Source: Chloroflexota bacterium (lineage in GTDB: Bacteria > Chloroflexota > Dehalococcoidia > GIF9 > UBA5629). From it: a DNA stretch of 64,000 nucleotides. Positions 9,753 through 18,783 of the stretch are shown in pieces. Every line of letters starts with the position of its first letter. The stretch's first letter is position 1. Made by a program: the position numbers and the translations under genes. Under the pieces are notes generated by a model. The model did not search any database. It was given only the letters and a program-made list of their open reading frames with translations, and had not been told where the DNA came from. The stretch spans positions 107,711 through 171,710 of the forward strand of contig VGNX01000001.1 of NCBI GenBank assembly GCA_016865855.1, given 5' to 3'.

Positions 9753-12491
9753 TCACGGATTTTCAGCCACATCATCCGTAAATGCCCATAGCATCCCGCA
9801 TTCTCGTGCAGCCTTAATACCCCCAAAACCTGCACTCGCATTATGATTATTGGCATAACAATTGTTGTCGATAGCATACAAGGTGATTTTCATACCGATA
9901 ATCAGGCCACCACAACACTTCAGCGAAGATGGCTCTGTGGTAAATTGAATTCCTTTACCATTCACTTGGGTGAATGTTTTTAAACATTCCCAACAAATCC
10001 CGGGTTTAGGCACGCCTTCGTAGCGGTCCCGTGTACGGCAGACTCCACTACTCTGCCCAACCATGCCGTGCGCTGAATATAGATCTTTAGTGGATAAAGC
10101 AGATTGCAAGCCATAATAACCACCGAGCCCGTATGGTGATGCAGCGCTGTAATATTTGCCGTGAGCTCCATTTACAGGATTCATAATGTCAGTGTCCACC
10201 CATCTCCTATAGACTGGAATGGTTTGACGATAAATTGACCCGTTGCTACCTATTGAGCCATCATCCGCAACGTATATAATATTGTTATTTTGAAAGTCTG
10301 GGTCGAAAGCTACATGGACATTGCCCTTGGTTGGCAGTTGGTCAGGAATTACCTCCCAGGAATTGCCGTGATTAAGTGAGAAAGCTATAGGATACGCTAT
10401 TAGATTATTAGCACGAGCTGCACCAATTAAGATTTTGCCCCCCGGGTAGGCGGCGATAGTGTGAGCATTTTGGATATGTGCATTACTGCTTGGCAAACTG
10501 GTTGCCCAAGCGGTTTCTGTATACGGCATCTTCTGCACCAACCCATCTGGTGTCAGGTTGTACAGGACAGTTCTGGACTCGAAACAGAAGTCTTGGATGA
10601 TCTCCCTGGGTACTATTATTGCCCAGTATTCACCGAAATCAGGGGACCATGCCTGTGCTTTGGTATATTGAGCTGCCCAAGCCACAATTTGACCAGTAGG
10701 GTCCATACCATATGGAACTGTCCTTAGGAGCGCCAAGTTACTTTGTATCTCATCGCATGAAACTGCAGTAACACGTGTTAATACCCTCTCCCAGTAAGTA
10801 CCAATAGGCAGTGCTGGTAATGGCGATGTCACATCTGCATTGGAGCTGGAGCGCCAAACGCTGTCGAAACCTTGAGACCCAGCATTGGTATTAACTGATG
10901 CTAGATACACAGTTTTACCATCGTCAGATAGAGCAACATCAGTTAGCTTAGCCACAAAAGTATTAATTAGACTCAATTGGTTCCAGGTTTCTCCATTGCT
11001 GCGGCTTATGCTAAAGGCTGCCTCATCGAATGGAACCACATTAACATACCCGGCCGGCCATGCGGTCGCAATATTGACTGCTCCATTGTTAACAGCAGGC
11101 ACAGCCCAAGGTCCAAGACTTGCTGCACCAGTAGCGGCATAAGCAAGTCTACCGTCGGGCGACCAAGCGACCTTAGCATTACCATAACCCAAGATATACC
11201 CTTTGGAAGAACCCACAACTTGCCCTGCAGCCCCAGTTGTAGGCTTCAGGGCTGGATACCAGCAAGGTATTGGGTAGTCAGTAGGCGAGTCAGTAAACCA
11301 AGTTGGCACGGTAGCTAAATTACCATATCCTAAGACATCGCCCACAAGGAGCTTACCAGAAGTACATGTGCCAAAATAGGCAATACTGGCAGTACGTCTT
11401 AGTAAAGTATGAGTATTATCCATCAGAGTGCGTATAAGTTTATTATCAATTCGATATACACCACGATTGGTTGTTATATTCGGTGAATTTTGGACAGCAT
11501 CAGTGCTAACATAAAAGCGCCGAAGGTTAGCATCATCTCCAGAAAAATCGGATGGAAGTTCTAAATTGGCTATTATTATCTCATCCACCCTGGGGGAACT
11601 GCCCAGATTATTATCTGCATTCCTGATCTTAACATGGTCTGCATGTTCCTGCCAGAGAGTAGCGTTCTGTTCAACATCATGAATGCCGGTAGCGAGCCAA
11701 GTGCCTGCGTGTTCCGGAGTACCATCACAGCAAATGACTACGATGGTGCGATCATTAGGAAAGTTCGGTGAAAATTTGGCAGCTACTATATCACCAGTCA
11801 ATTGACTAGTCGAAGCTGACACGGTTGAACCAGCACATTGTATCTTCCACTGACGGTGTCCATCTAGTCTCATAATTTGCAGATTGTTTGTGTCAAGTCC
11901 ACTGCCATCTCTTGTACCAACAAGTATCTCACGACTGCCAAAGTCCCTAGAGATGTCGACAACACTAATCAGATCAGTGCCTGCTGTGATACCTGACGGA
12001 GGCCATCTTGTACTTTCCCATGTGTCGCCCTTATCGGTTGAGATCCATACCCGCTGAAGTAATGGATCCACACTAATATCTGCACAAGCAACAGCAACAA
12101 TATTAGGGTCATCAGGAGCAATAGCCAAATCCCAGATAAGAGTTCCGCTTTCTATACTTGATTGTACATTGGCAAGCTTCAAGTACTCCATATCAGTCCA
12201 GCTTATACCACCGTCTATAGACCTATACAACATAACTTGGGCGCCCCCCTGATTGATACCATTGCGGTCACCACGCCTGACAACTGCCCATATTGTCATT
12301 CCATCGCAGGCAACGGCAATTTTGTTTATTGCAGCCCCTTGATTGCGAGGATTTAGAAGTTCTTTCGTTGATGAAGGTATAGAGTCTGGGGTATCGAAAA
12401 TAGTCCATTGGGGTCCAACAGTGGATACCTGTGCTGGGTAAGGCTTGACTTCCTCCGGTGTCTTCTTGACCTGGATTGCGATTTGAGGCAC
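9753..12491 (-). CDS. Asp-box (BNR/sialidase/sortilin-like) beta-propeller protein; probably the C-terminal part of a frameshifted DUF4062 fusion
   Basis: Repeated Asp-box motifs SIDGGISW, STDKGDTW, SRSNGETW, SLNHGNSW; open frame extends upstream of GTG 12491 into the T7 tract. Confidence 0.75.
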   Translation of the reverse strand: MPQIAIQVKKTPEEVKPYPAQVSTVGPQWTIFDTPDSIPSSTKELLNPRNQGAAINKIAVACDGMTIWAVVRRGDRNGINQGGAQVMLYRSIDGGISWTDMEYLKLANVQSSIESGTLIWDLAIAPDDPNIVAVACADISVDPLLQRVWISTDKGDTWESTRWPPSGITAGTDLISVVDISRDFGSREILVGTRDGSGLDTNNLQIMRLDGHRQWKIQCAGSTVSASTSQLTGDIVAAKFSPNFPNDRTIVVICCDGTPEHAGTWLATGIHDVEQNATLWQEHADHVKIRNADNNLGSSPRVDEIIIANLELPSDFSGDDANLRRFYVSTDAVQNSPNITTNRGVYRIDNKLIRTLMDNTHTLLRRTASIAYFGTCTSGKLLVGDVLGYGNLATVPTWFTDSPTDYPIPCWYPALKPTTGAAGQVVGSSKGYILGYGNAKVAWSPDGRLAYAATGAASLGPWAVPAVNNGAVNIATAWPAGYVNVVPFDEAAFSISRSNGETWNQLSLINTFVAKLTDVALSDDGKTVYLASVNTNAGSQGFDSVWRSSSNADVTSPLPALPIGTYWERVLTRVTAVSCDEIQSNLALLRTVPYGMDPTGQIVAWAAQYTKAQAWSPDFGEYWAIIVPREIIQDFCFESRTVLYNLTPDGLVQKMPYTETAWATSLPSSNAHIQNAHTIAAYPGGKILIGAARANNLIAYPIAFSLNHGNSWEVIPDQLPTKGNVHVAFDPDFQNNNIIYVADDGSIGSNGSIYRQTIPVYRRWVDTDIMNPVNGAHGKYYSAASPYGLGGYYGLQSALSTKDLYSAHGMVGQSSGVCRTRDRYEGVPKPGICWECLKTFTQVNGKGIQFTTEPSSLKCCGGLIIGMKITLYAIDNNCYANNHNASAGFGGIKAARECGMLWAFTDDVAENP

Positions 12492-12579
12492 CTCCGGCCA
12501 GCAAGCGAAGTTTTGAATGATCCATTGATAAAGGAATGGTCTAAATTTTCCCTCCCACTCTTCTGGACTCCCATATTCG

Positions 12580-13071
12580 TCATAAAAAAACTTGTTTTCG
12601 CTCTCTATTCTGTTTCTGACAGTCGCGAACCTTTGTTAGCTGTTCATCCGCACTTCCAGTTAATTCATCAGGGATATGACGCAAGTAAAGAACGATTTCA
12701 GGCCTGCCTCCATTCTTGTCATTTAGAGAGTTTGCAAGTTCAAACTCCTCCTCAAAACCCGAACTATATTTGCCTGTTGGTCTACCCCACCGTTTCCAAA
12801 GAAGCAAGACGACAAGGTCGCAGTCCCTAATATCCTCATTGATTCTGTCTTGCGGACGCACTTTTCCTCGTAATGCATCTTCCCAACCTACTGGAACTAT
12901 TTGTATTCTCATATTATCAGCTAATGACTTGTTGACTTCGGCAACAACATTGACAAAACGCCGCCGTTCTTCACTAACATCGGACGGCGAACCAATAAAT
13001 ACTTTGACTACTCCACGGTAATTTTCCATTCCAGATGCCTTTGTGTTATTGCTTGATGCAAACTTGCTCAA
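12580..13071 (-). CDS. DUF4062 (TIR-like) domain protein, N-terminal part of split gene
   Basis: VKVFIGSPSDVSEERRRFVNVVAEVNKSL...RINEDIRDCDLVVLLLWKRWGRPTGKYSSGFEEEFELA. Confidence 0.85.
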   Translation of the reverse strand: MSKFASSNNTKASGMENYRGVVKVFIGSPSDVSEERRRFVNVVAEVNKSLADNMRIQIVPVGWEDALRGKVRPQDRINEDIRDCDLVVLLLWKRWGRPTGKYSSGFEEEFELANSLNDKNGGRPEIVLYLRHIPDELTGSADEQLTKVRDCQKQNRERKQVFL

Positions 13072-13269
13072 TTAAATGTTGACCCCACATCCACATTGAT
13101 CTCTTCCTAGTATATCACACCGGAGAATCGCCTAATTAAGAGCCACAATTTCCACAGCTATCCTAACTCAGTTTGCACGAAAACGGCCCTGAGCGGGGCA
13201 AAGAGTCTCAAGAGATTCTTCGTCCGAAGGGCTCAGAATGACAGAACGCAGAGTTTCCAGATATCCTTA

Positions 13270-13540
13270 GCAAAGCTCGGTTGCCTCGTACGAGCCATGC
13301 TGCTTAAGGTTTGTGTCTCCCAAAGTTCGGAGCAGCCGACCCTACTTAACACCATACCTCTCGATGAGCCTGCGCAGTCCGTCTTTGCCAATTCCTGTCT
13401 GTTTCTCGCTGAGTATTGCTGATAATGTGCCATCCGGAAGCGAGGCACGCATTTCAGGTACAAATGTGACCCTTGTCCGCCTAGAAGGCATTCTCTTGGT
13501 CAAACACCTGCCGTGTTTTGCCTTTCTTCTTGGTATCCAA
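13270..13540. repeat. Copy A of ~235-bp duplicated unit encoding a 67-aa ORF on - (13342-13545)
   Basis: Near-identical to 14987-15230 with few substitutions. Confidence 0.9.
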
Positions 13541-13686
13541 ATCACGTTAGGCAGGTTCTAGCGAATAAAATGAATCCATCACAGGTAGCTGATATTGACT
13601 GTATTTATCTGGTAAAAGCAACAGAAAACCGGGTAAGTAAAGTATGGGAGCGGAGCAGTCTGGTGCGGAGTTAAGTAGCTACGCCG

Positions 13687-13726
13687 AAAGCCAGACTAAA
13701 AGTTCTTTATTCCGTCCACCGAGACC
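13687..13726. repeat. 40-bp direct repeat left of hicBA
   Basis: aaagccagactaaaagttctttattccgtccaccgagaccc vs 14237-14276. Confidence 0.8.
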
Positions 13727-13794
13727 CTCTTTCTAATTTCTGCTATAATTTAATTGAGCTTTTATATACGGCTACAGTCGTGGGGAGGATATTT

Positions 13795-14007
13795 ATGAAG
13801 TTTGCTATTACTTTTGAGCAAGACGAGGACGGATATATCGTGGTCAGTTGCCCGGCTTTACCTGGATGCCACTCGCAAGGGAGAACTAAGGAAGAGGCTA
13901 TTGCCAATATCAGGGAGGCTATCCAGGCATACATAGGCAGCATGCGGAAACATGGGGAGCCAATTCCCTCTATCACCGAGGTGGAAGAGGTGGAGGTAGC
14001 GGTCTAA
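13795..14007 (+). CDS. hicB: HicB family antitoxin
   Basis: MKFAITFEQDEDGYIVVSCPALPGCHSQGRTKEEAIANIREAIQAYI. Confidence 0.93.
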   Translation: MKFAITFEQDEDGYIVVSCPALPGCHSQGRTKEEAIANIREAIQAYIGSMRKHGEPIPSITEVEEVEVAV

Positions 14008-14232
14008 GTGGCTCGCCTCCCTGTGATATCAGGAGATGTTTTCGTTAACGCAATGCGTAGGATTGGATATGCCTGGGACCATACTGAAGGAAGTCACATG
14101 ATTTTGCTACACCCGTCAAGGGGCAGGCTCTCAGTGCCAAGGCATAGAGAATTAGGCCGAGGATTATTGAGAGCTTTAATTAGAGACGCTGGCCTATCGA
14201 GAGAAGAATTTATGGCATTAATGCGAGACTAG
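14008..14232 (+). CDS. hicA: HicA family toxin (mRNA interferase)
   Basis: VNAMRRIGYAWDHTEGSHMILLHPSRGRLSVPRHRELGRGLLRALIRDAGLSREEF; GTG start directly after hicB stop. Confidence 0.93.
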   Translation: MARLPVISGDVFVNAMRRIGYAWDHTEGSHMILLHPSRGRLSVPRHRELGRGLLRALIRDAGLSREEFMALMRD

Positions 14233-14236
14233 GTTA

Positions 14237-14276
14237 AAAGCCAGACTGAAGGTTCTTTGTTCCGTCCACTGAGCCC
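14237..14276. repeat. 40-bp direct repeat right of hicBA
   Basis: aaagccagactgaaggttctttgttccgtccactgagcccc. Confidence 0.8.
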
Positions 14277-14331
14277 CCCACTGTACGGGACTCGAACCTT
14301 CTAATCCCCTGAGCGCCTTAACACGACACCG

Positions 14332-14964
14332 TCAGAATGTTTGGCTGCCGTCCAAAATGGTGTTATCTATTTCCTTGATCCTCTGGATGGCCCTATCTCT
14401 CTCCTCACGCATGATACGCACCACTTCGGATGTATGTCTTTCAGCGTCACAGGCCAGTTGTTCGAAGCTGGTAACCGATCGATCGTGGCCTTTTGTTAAT
14501 GAGTTGTACCCGGACTTGACCTCTTCCACGAGTTTATTAACTTCTCCGTATGGCAGTGACGTGTCACCAGCAACGATTGCATCGCAATGTGCTAGATGTG
14601 TGTCTCGGTAGCGCTTCAACCTTGTTAGTAAACTATCGCTATCATTAATCTTCTGTTCTATGTCCTTCAATTCATTTTCCGTGGCATGGGGTGTCAGGAT
14701 TGGTCGATTTTCATTTGCCGCAGTGAGTAAGTTCCTTAAACTTATTGTCTTTGAATGCTTGTCAAAGACCTTAGCGAACTGCATAAGTGCCTGTGACTGC
14801 AGGGCAATCTGCGCAGGTAAGAACAGGCCTCTGTAGCGATTCAGTGCTTGAGCCGAATCTTCATCCGCAACCGTCAGGTTACGCCAGGCTGAGAAGTATG
14901 CGATGCCATCAGCGATGATTTTCCCTAACTCGACTAGTTGACGCTTGAACTCTTGAGGTTCCAC
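14332..14964 (-). CDS. HEPN-domain protein, AbiU2-like
   Basis: Helical protein with LKRYRDTHLAHCDA (RX4-6H HEPN motif) typical of AbiU2-type HEPN. Confidence 0.55.
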   Translation of the reverse strand: MEPQEFKRQLVELGKIIADGIAYFSAWRNLTVADEDSAQALNRYRGLFLPAQIALQSQALMQFAKVFDKHSKTISLRNLLTAANENRPILTPHATENELKDIEQKINDSDSLLTRLKRYRDTHLAHCDAIVAGDTSLPYGEVNKLVEEVKSGYNSLTKGHDRSVTSFEQLACDAERHTSEVVRIMREERDRAIQRIKEIDNTILDGSQTF

Positions 14965-14986
14965 GTCGGTTGCCTCCTACAGCGAT

Positions 14987-15235
14987 GCTGCTTAAGGTTT
15001 GTGTCTCCCAAAGTTCGGGGCAGCTGACCCTACTTAACACCATACCTCTCGATGAGCCTGCGCAGTCCGTCTTTGCCAATTCCTGTCTGTTTCTCGCTGA
15101 GTATTGCTGATAATGTGCCATCCGGAAGCGAGGCACGCATTTCAGGTACAAATGTGACCCTTGTCCGCCCAGAAGGCATTCTCTTGGTCAAACACCTGCC
15201 GTGTTTTGCCTTTCTTCCTGGTTTCCAGCCATCTT
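14987..15235. repeat. Copy B of ~235-bp duplicated unit with ORF 15030-15278 (-)
   Basis: tgctgcttaaggtttgtgtctcccaaagttcgg... shared with 13301 onward. Confidence 0.9.
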
Positions 15236-15250
15236 TTTGCAAAAGCTTAA

Positions 15251-15405
15251 CAGGCTGTCCGAAAACTCTAACTGGCAATCTGTCTCTCCCACTTTAGTGG
15301 GAAAAATTATAGCTCATTGGTGATACACATTAAACATGTAGCCCCGAGGCTTTAGCCTCGGGAGCCCGACCCTAAAGGGTCGGGACTACATTTTCGGACA
15401 GCCTG
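15251..15405. mobile_element. MITE (155 bp), perfect TIR, TSD TTAA, with hairpin repeats inside
   Basis: CAGGCTGTCCGAAAA...TTTTCGGACAGCCTG flanked by TTAA (15247-15250, 15406-15409); second copy at 21190-21343. Confidence 0.85.
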
Positions 15406-15448
15406 TTAATAAGTTGCGACCCTGTTATGGCTGGTAGGTCAGCTCCCA

Positions 15449-15802
15449 TTAACAGGTGATTCCGGTAGGAATGCGTTGAATGCGAGGCCGAATAAATTCG
15501 TCTGAATCAGCAGAGACGCGAATCTGGATTTCTTGTGTGGGTCTGGTACGATAGAATTGTATCTTGTGGTCTTTAAAGAAACGCTCCCGTTCGCCAACAT
15601 CCTCAAGCGTATTCAAGTGACACCATATTGCTTCTTGGAGCCTTTCATCAGCCTCAATCAAAGTGCGCCCGAATGTTGATGTCCCAAGTTCATCGCAAAG
15701 CGCAACCCACTTCCTGCCCTCTCTATAAAACTTATGAGTTAAAATTATGTATCCTTCCATCTGTCCTGCATTTGTACCAGACATGACCACTTCTGCTTTC
15801 AT
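15449..15802 (-). CDS. HicB-like small protein, orphan
   Basis: [68 protein letters not shown]; start placed at internal ATG. Confidence 0.45.
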   Translation of the reverse strand: MKAEVVMSGTNAGQMEGYIILTHKFYREGRKWVALCDELGTSTFGRTLIEADERLQEAIWCHLNTLEDVGERERFFKDHKIQFYRTRPTQEIQIRVSADSDEFIRPRIQRIPTGITC

Positions 15803-15920
15803 TGTTACCTCTCCACACCAGTGTATAGCACCCGTCAATACTTTTCCACCGCACACAGAATCTAAATCAGTCAAGCTCGTTTGCCTCGTGCCGAGCCATG
15901 CTGCTATACTAACCGATGTT

Positions 15921-17405
15921 GTGGAATACGAGATTGTCATTGGGCTGGAAGTACATGCTCAACTGCTGACCAAGAGCAAGATGTTCTGCTCCTGCAGCGC
16001 TGAGTATGCCAGCACTCCACCTAATACTCACGTCTGCCCCATCTGCCTGGGCATGCCCGGCGTTTTGCCGGCAATCAACCAGAAGGCAATAGAATATACC
16101 GTGATGACCGCCTTAGCCCTTAACTGCACCATCGCCGAATATGCCAAGTTCGACCGCAAAAACTACCCTTACCCCGACCTGATGAAAGGCTACCAAATAT
16201 CCCAATACGATGCCCCCATGGGTAAACAAGGCTGGCTAATTATTGATATGGATGGAAACAAAAAGAGGGTCGGCATCACCCGAGTTCACCTCGAAGAGGA
16301 TGTTGCCAAGCTGACCCACTGCACCTCACCTGAGGGTGAAAGCTACAGCCTGGTGGACGTCAACCGCTCCGGGGTGCCATTGATGGAAATCGTCGGCGAG
16401 CCGGATATCAACTCACCGGAGGAAGCCAGGCAGTATCTGATGAAGCTGCGCTCTATTCTCCAGTATCTGGGCGTGTCAACAGGCAACATGGAGGAGGGAA
16501 GCTTCAGGTGTGATGCCAATATCAGCATTCGTCCCAGAGGTACCACTGACTATCTGCCCAAGGTAGAGGTCAAGAACATGAACAGCTTCAAAGCCGTATA
16601 CCGGGCTCTGGACTATGAAGCTAAACGCCAGCAGGAGGTGCTGGAAAAAGGCGGCAAACTTGTACAGGAGACGCGGGGCTGGGTGGAGCCAAAAGGGGTA
16701 ACCGTGAGCCAGAGGAGCAAGGAATATGCCCATGACTACCGCTACTTTCCTGAACCTGATTTGCCACCTTTGGTCTTCAGCCAGAGATGGGTGGAGGAAA
16801 TCGGGGCACGCTTGCCTGAGCTGCCTGATGTCAGACGAGACCGCTTCCTGTCTCAGTACGGTCTGCCGTTATATGACGCCAGCTTGCTCGTCGAGTCCAA
16901 AGCGATGGCCAACTACTTCGAGGACTGCGTCAAATTGATGGCAAGCTCTTCAGATGGAGCTGACCTCTCCAAGAGGGCAAAGACAGTAAGCAACTGGCTG
17001 CTGGGAGACTTCAGCCGGATGCTAAATGCCACCAATACCAGTATCGAAGATGCCAAAGTCACCCCGAAGCATCTGGCAGAACTGCTAGATTTAACAGATA
17101 AGGGAACCCTCAGCGGCCCGGCAGCTAAAGCAGTTTTTGAAGACATGTTCCTCAGCGGTAAGAAAGCCGGTGCCATCGTGGCTGAGAAGGGGCTGAGCCA
17201 GATAAGCAGCTCAGAGGAAATAGAGAAAATAGTAGCCGAGGTAATAGCCGGCAACCGCCAGGCGGTGTCTGACTTCGAGGCCGGGAAACAGCAAGCCCTG
17301 GCTTTCCTCATCGGCCAGGTGATGAAGGCGACCAAAGGGCGGGCTAATCCCGGCGTGGCAAGGGAAATCCTGTTACATAAACTTGGAGGTAAACAGAATG
17401 ACTAA
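15921..17405 (+). CDS. gatB: Aspartyl/glutamyl-tRNA(Asn/Gln) amidotransferase subunit B
   Basis: [24 protein letters not shown]...[17 protein letters not shown]; start likely GTG 15921. Confidence 0.95.
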   Translation: MEYEIVIGLEVHAQLLTKSKMFCSCSAEYASTPPNTHVCPICLGMPGVLPAINQKAIEYTVMTALALNCTIAEYAKFDRKNYPYPDLMKGYQISQYDAPMGKQGWLIIDMDGNKKRVGITRVHLEEDVAKLTHCTSPEGESYSLVDVNRSGVPLMEIVGEPDINSPEEARQYLMKLRSILQYLGVSTGNMEEGSFRCDANISIRPRGTTDYLPKVEVKNMNSFKAVYRALDYEAKRQQEVLEKGGKLVQETRGWVEPKGVTVSQRSKEYAHDYRYFPEPDLPPLVFSQRWVEEIGARLPELPDVRRDRFLSQYGLPLYDASLLVESKAMANYFEDCVKLMASSSDGADLSKRAKTVSNWLLGDFSRMLNATNTSIEDAKVTPKHLAELLDLTDKGTLSGPAAKAVFEDMFLSGKKAGAIVAEKGLSQISSSEEIEKIVAEVIAGNRQAVSDFEAGKQQALAFLIGQVMKATKGRANPGVAREILLHKLGGKQND

Positions 17406-17616
17406 CTATCTACTTATTGCCCAGATTCTGGTAGCCATAGCCTTAATTACCGTAGTTACGCTCCAGGTGCGGGGCGGCGGGCTCGGAGGCATATTCGGGC
17501 AGCCAGAGAGCGTTTACCGAACACGGCGAGGTGTGGAAAAAAGCCTCCTCCAGTTCACTATCGCCTTAGTTGTTATGTTCGTAATCCTTTCCATCTTGGT
17601 TGTTTACATCACCTAG
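17398..17616 (+). CDS. secG: Preprotein translocase subunit SecG
   Basis: [38 protein letters not shown]. Confidence 0.85.
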   Translation: MTNYLLIAQILVAIALITVVTLQVRGGGLGGIFGQPESVYRTRRGVEKSLLQFTIALVVMFVILSILVVYIT

Positions 17617-17876
17617 CAAGCGAGAGTTGTTTATTGTCATTGCGAGACGTCCCGAGTGGAACGAGGGAACAGCCGTGGCAATCTCGGTAACATCCTTCTG
17701 TCATTGCGAGGAGCGTCAGCGACGTGGCAATCTCGGTGAGGCACAGGATGTTGAAATTGCTTCGCGGAGTTTACCCTGAGCGAGATTTTTCGCATTGAGA
17801 TCCTTCGCTTCGCTCAGGATGACATGGTGGCAAAGGGCTCGCAATGACAGATGGGGAAGCGGTCAATAAAAGGCAG

Positions 17877-18710
17877 ATGGCTCCGGTAATAACCTTGACC
17901 ACAGACTTCGGCACTAGCGATGCCTACGTGGCCAGCATGAAGGGGGTAATACTGACCATCAACCCGAAGGCGGTCATCGTTGACATCTGTCATTCTATCG
18001 AGCCACAGAATATCCTCCAGGCAGCTTTCATTCTCAGCACCGCCTACCACTATTTCCCTGAAGGAGCAATCCATCTGGCTATAGTTGACCCTGGCGTCGG
18101 CAGCCAGCGGAAAGCCATTATCTTGAAAACACCAAAAGCTTTCTTCCTTGCCCCCGATAACGGTGCCCTGAGCTATATAATAGACGAACTTGACACAACG
18201 CCGGCTAAGCCAGCTCATCATTTCTCTCCCAGCCCCGAACAAAGGAAACTCGGGGCAGGATTTGAGGCGGTCGCCATCACCAACCCCGATTTCTGGCGAA
18301 AGTCAGTCAGCACTACCTTCCACGGGCGGGATATGTTTGCCCCGGTTGCTGCCCATCTCTCACTTGGCATAGCTATACACAAATTCGGTGAAAGCCTAAG
18401 CCATGTTTTCGCCTTCCACATACCACGGCCTTTCCGTGATAACCAAGGGAACCTTATCGGCCGCGTTCTCCACATAGACAACTTCGGCAACCTGATTACT
18501 AATATCAGGAGCGGCGATTTGCCGGGTGAAAGAATTACCGTAACTATCGGCAGCCAGCACATAGACGGTATAAGCCAGTTTTATGCCGAGAAAGAAGGCC
18601 TGGCAGTCATCGTCGGCAGCAGCAGCTATCTGGAAATATCGCTCAAGAACGGTAATGCCGCCGCATTTCTGGATGCCAAGGTGGGAGATGAAATAAGGCT
18701 GAAACAATAG
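17877..18710 (+). CDS. SAM hydroxide adenosyltransferase (DUF62/duf-62 family)
   Basis: APVITLTTDFGTSDAYVASMKGVILTINP...VDICHSIEPQNI...HLAIVDPGVGSQRKAI. Confidence 0.9.
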   Translation: MAPVITLTTDFGTSDAYVASMKGVILTINPKAVIVDICHSIEPQNILQAAFILSTAYHYFPEGAIHLAIVDPGVGSQRKAIILKTPKAFFLAPDNGALSYIIDELDTTPAKPAHHFSPSPEQRKLGAGFEAVAITNPDFWRKSVSTTFHGRDMFAPVAAHLSLGIAIHKFGESLSHVFAFHIPRPFRDNQGNLIGRVLHIDNFGNLITNIRSGDLPGERITVTIGSQHIDGISQFYAEKEGLAVIVGSSSYLEISLKNGNAAAFLDAKVGDEIRLKQ

Positions 18711-18783
18711 CGAGATTCTTCGCTTCGCACAGGATGACAGACTGCAAAAGGCTCAGAATGACGGAGAGAGAAAGGAGACTAAG

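Noticed and set aside
9635-9877. 80-aa ORF at the propeller 3' end
   Set aside because: Overlaps the long propeller frame and has no domain character.
14279-14310. tRNA-like T-arm on reverse strand (ggttcgagtcccgt)
   Set aside because: The flanking stem does not pair and no acceptor, D- or anticodon arms were found; at most a remnant.
15747-15920. N-terminal extension of gatB in the ORF track
   Set aside because: Overlaps the HicB-like ORF and the repeat; the conserved GatB start [13 protein letters not shown] begins at GTG 15921.
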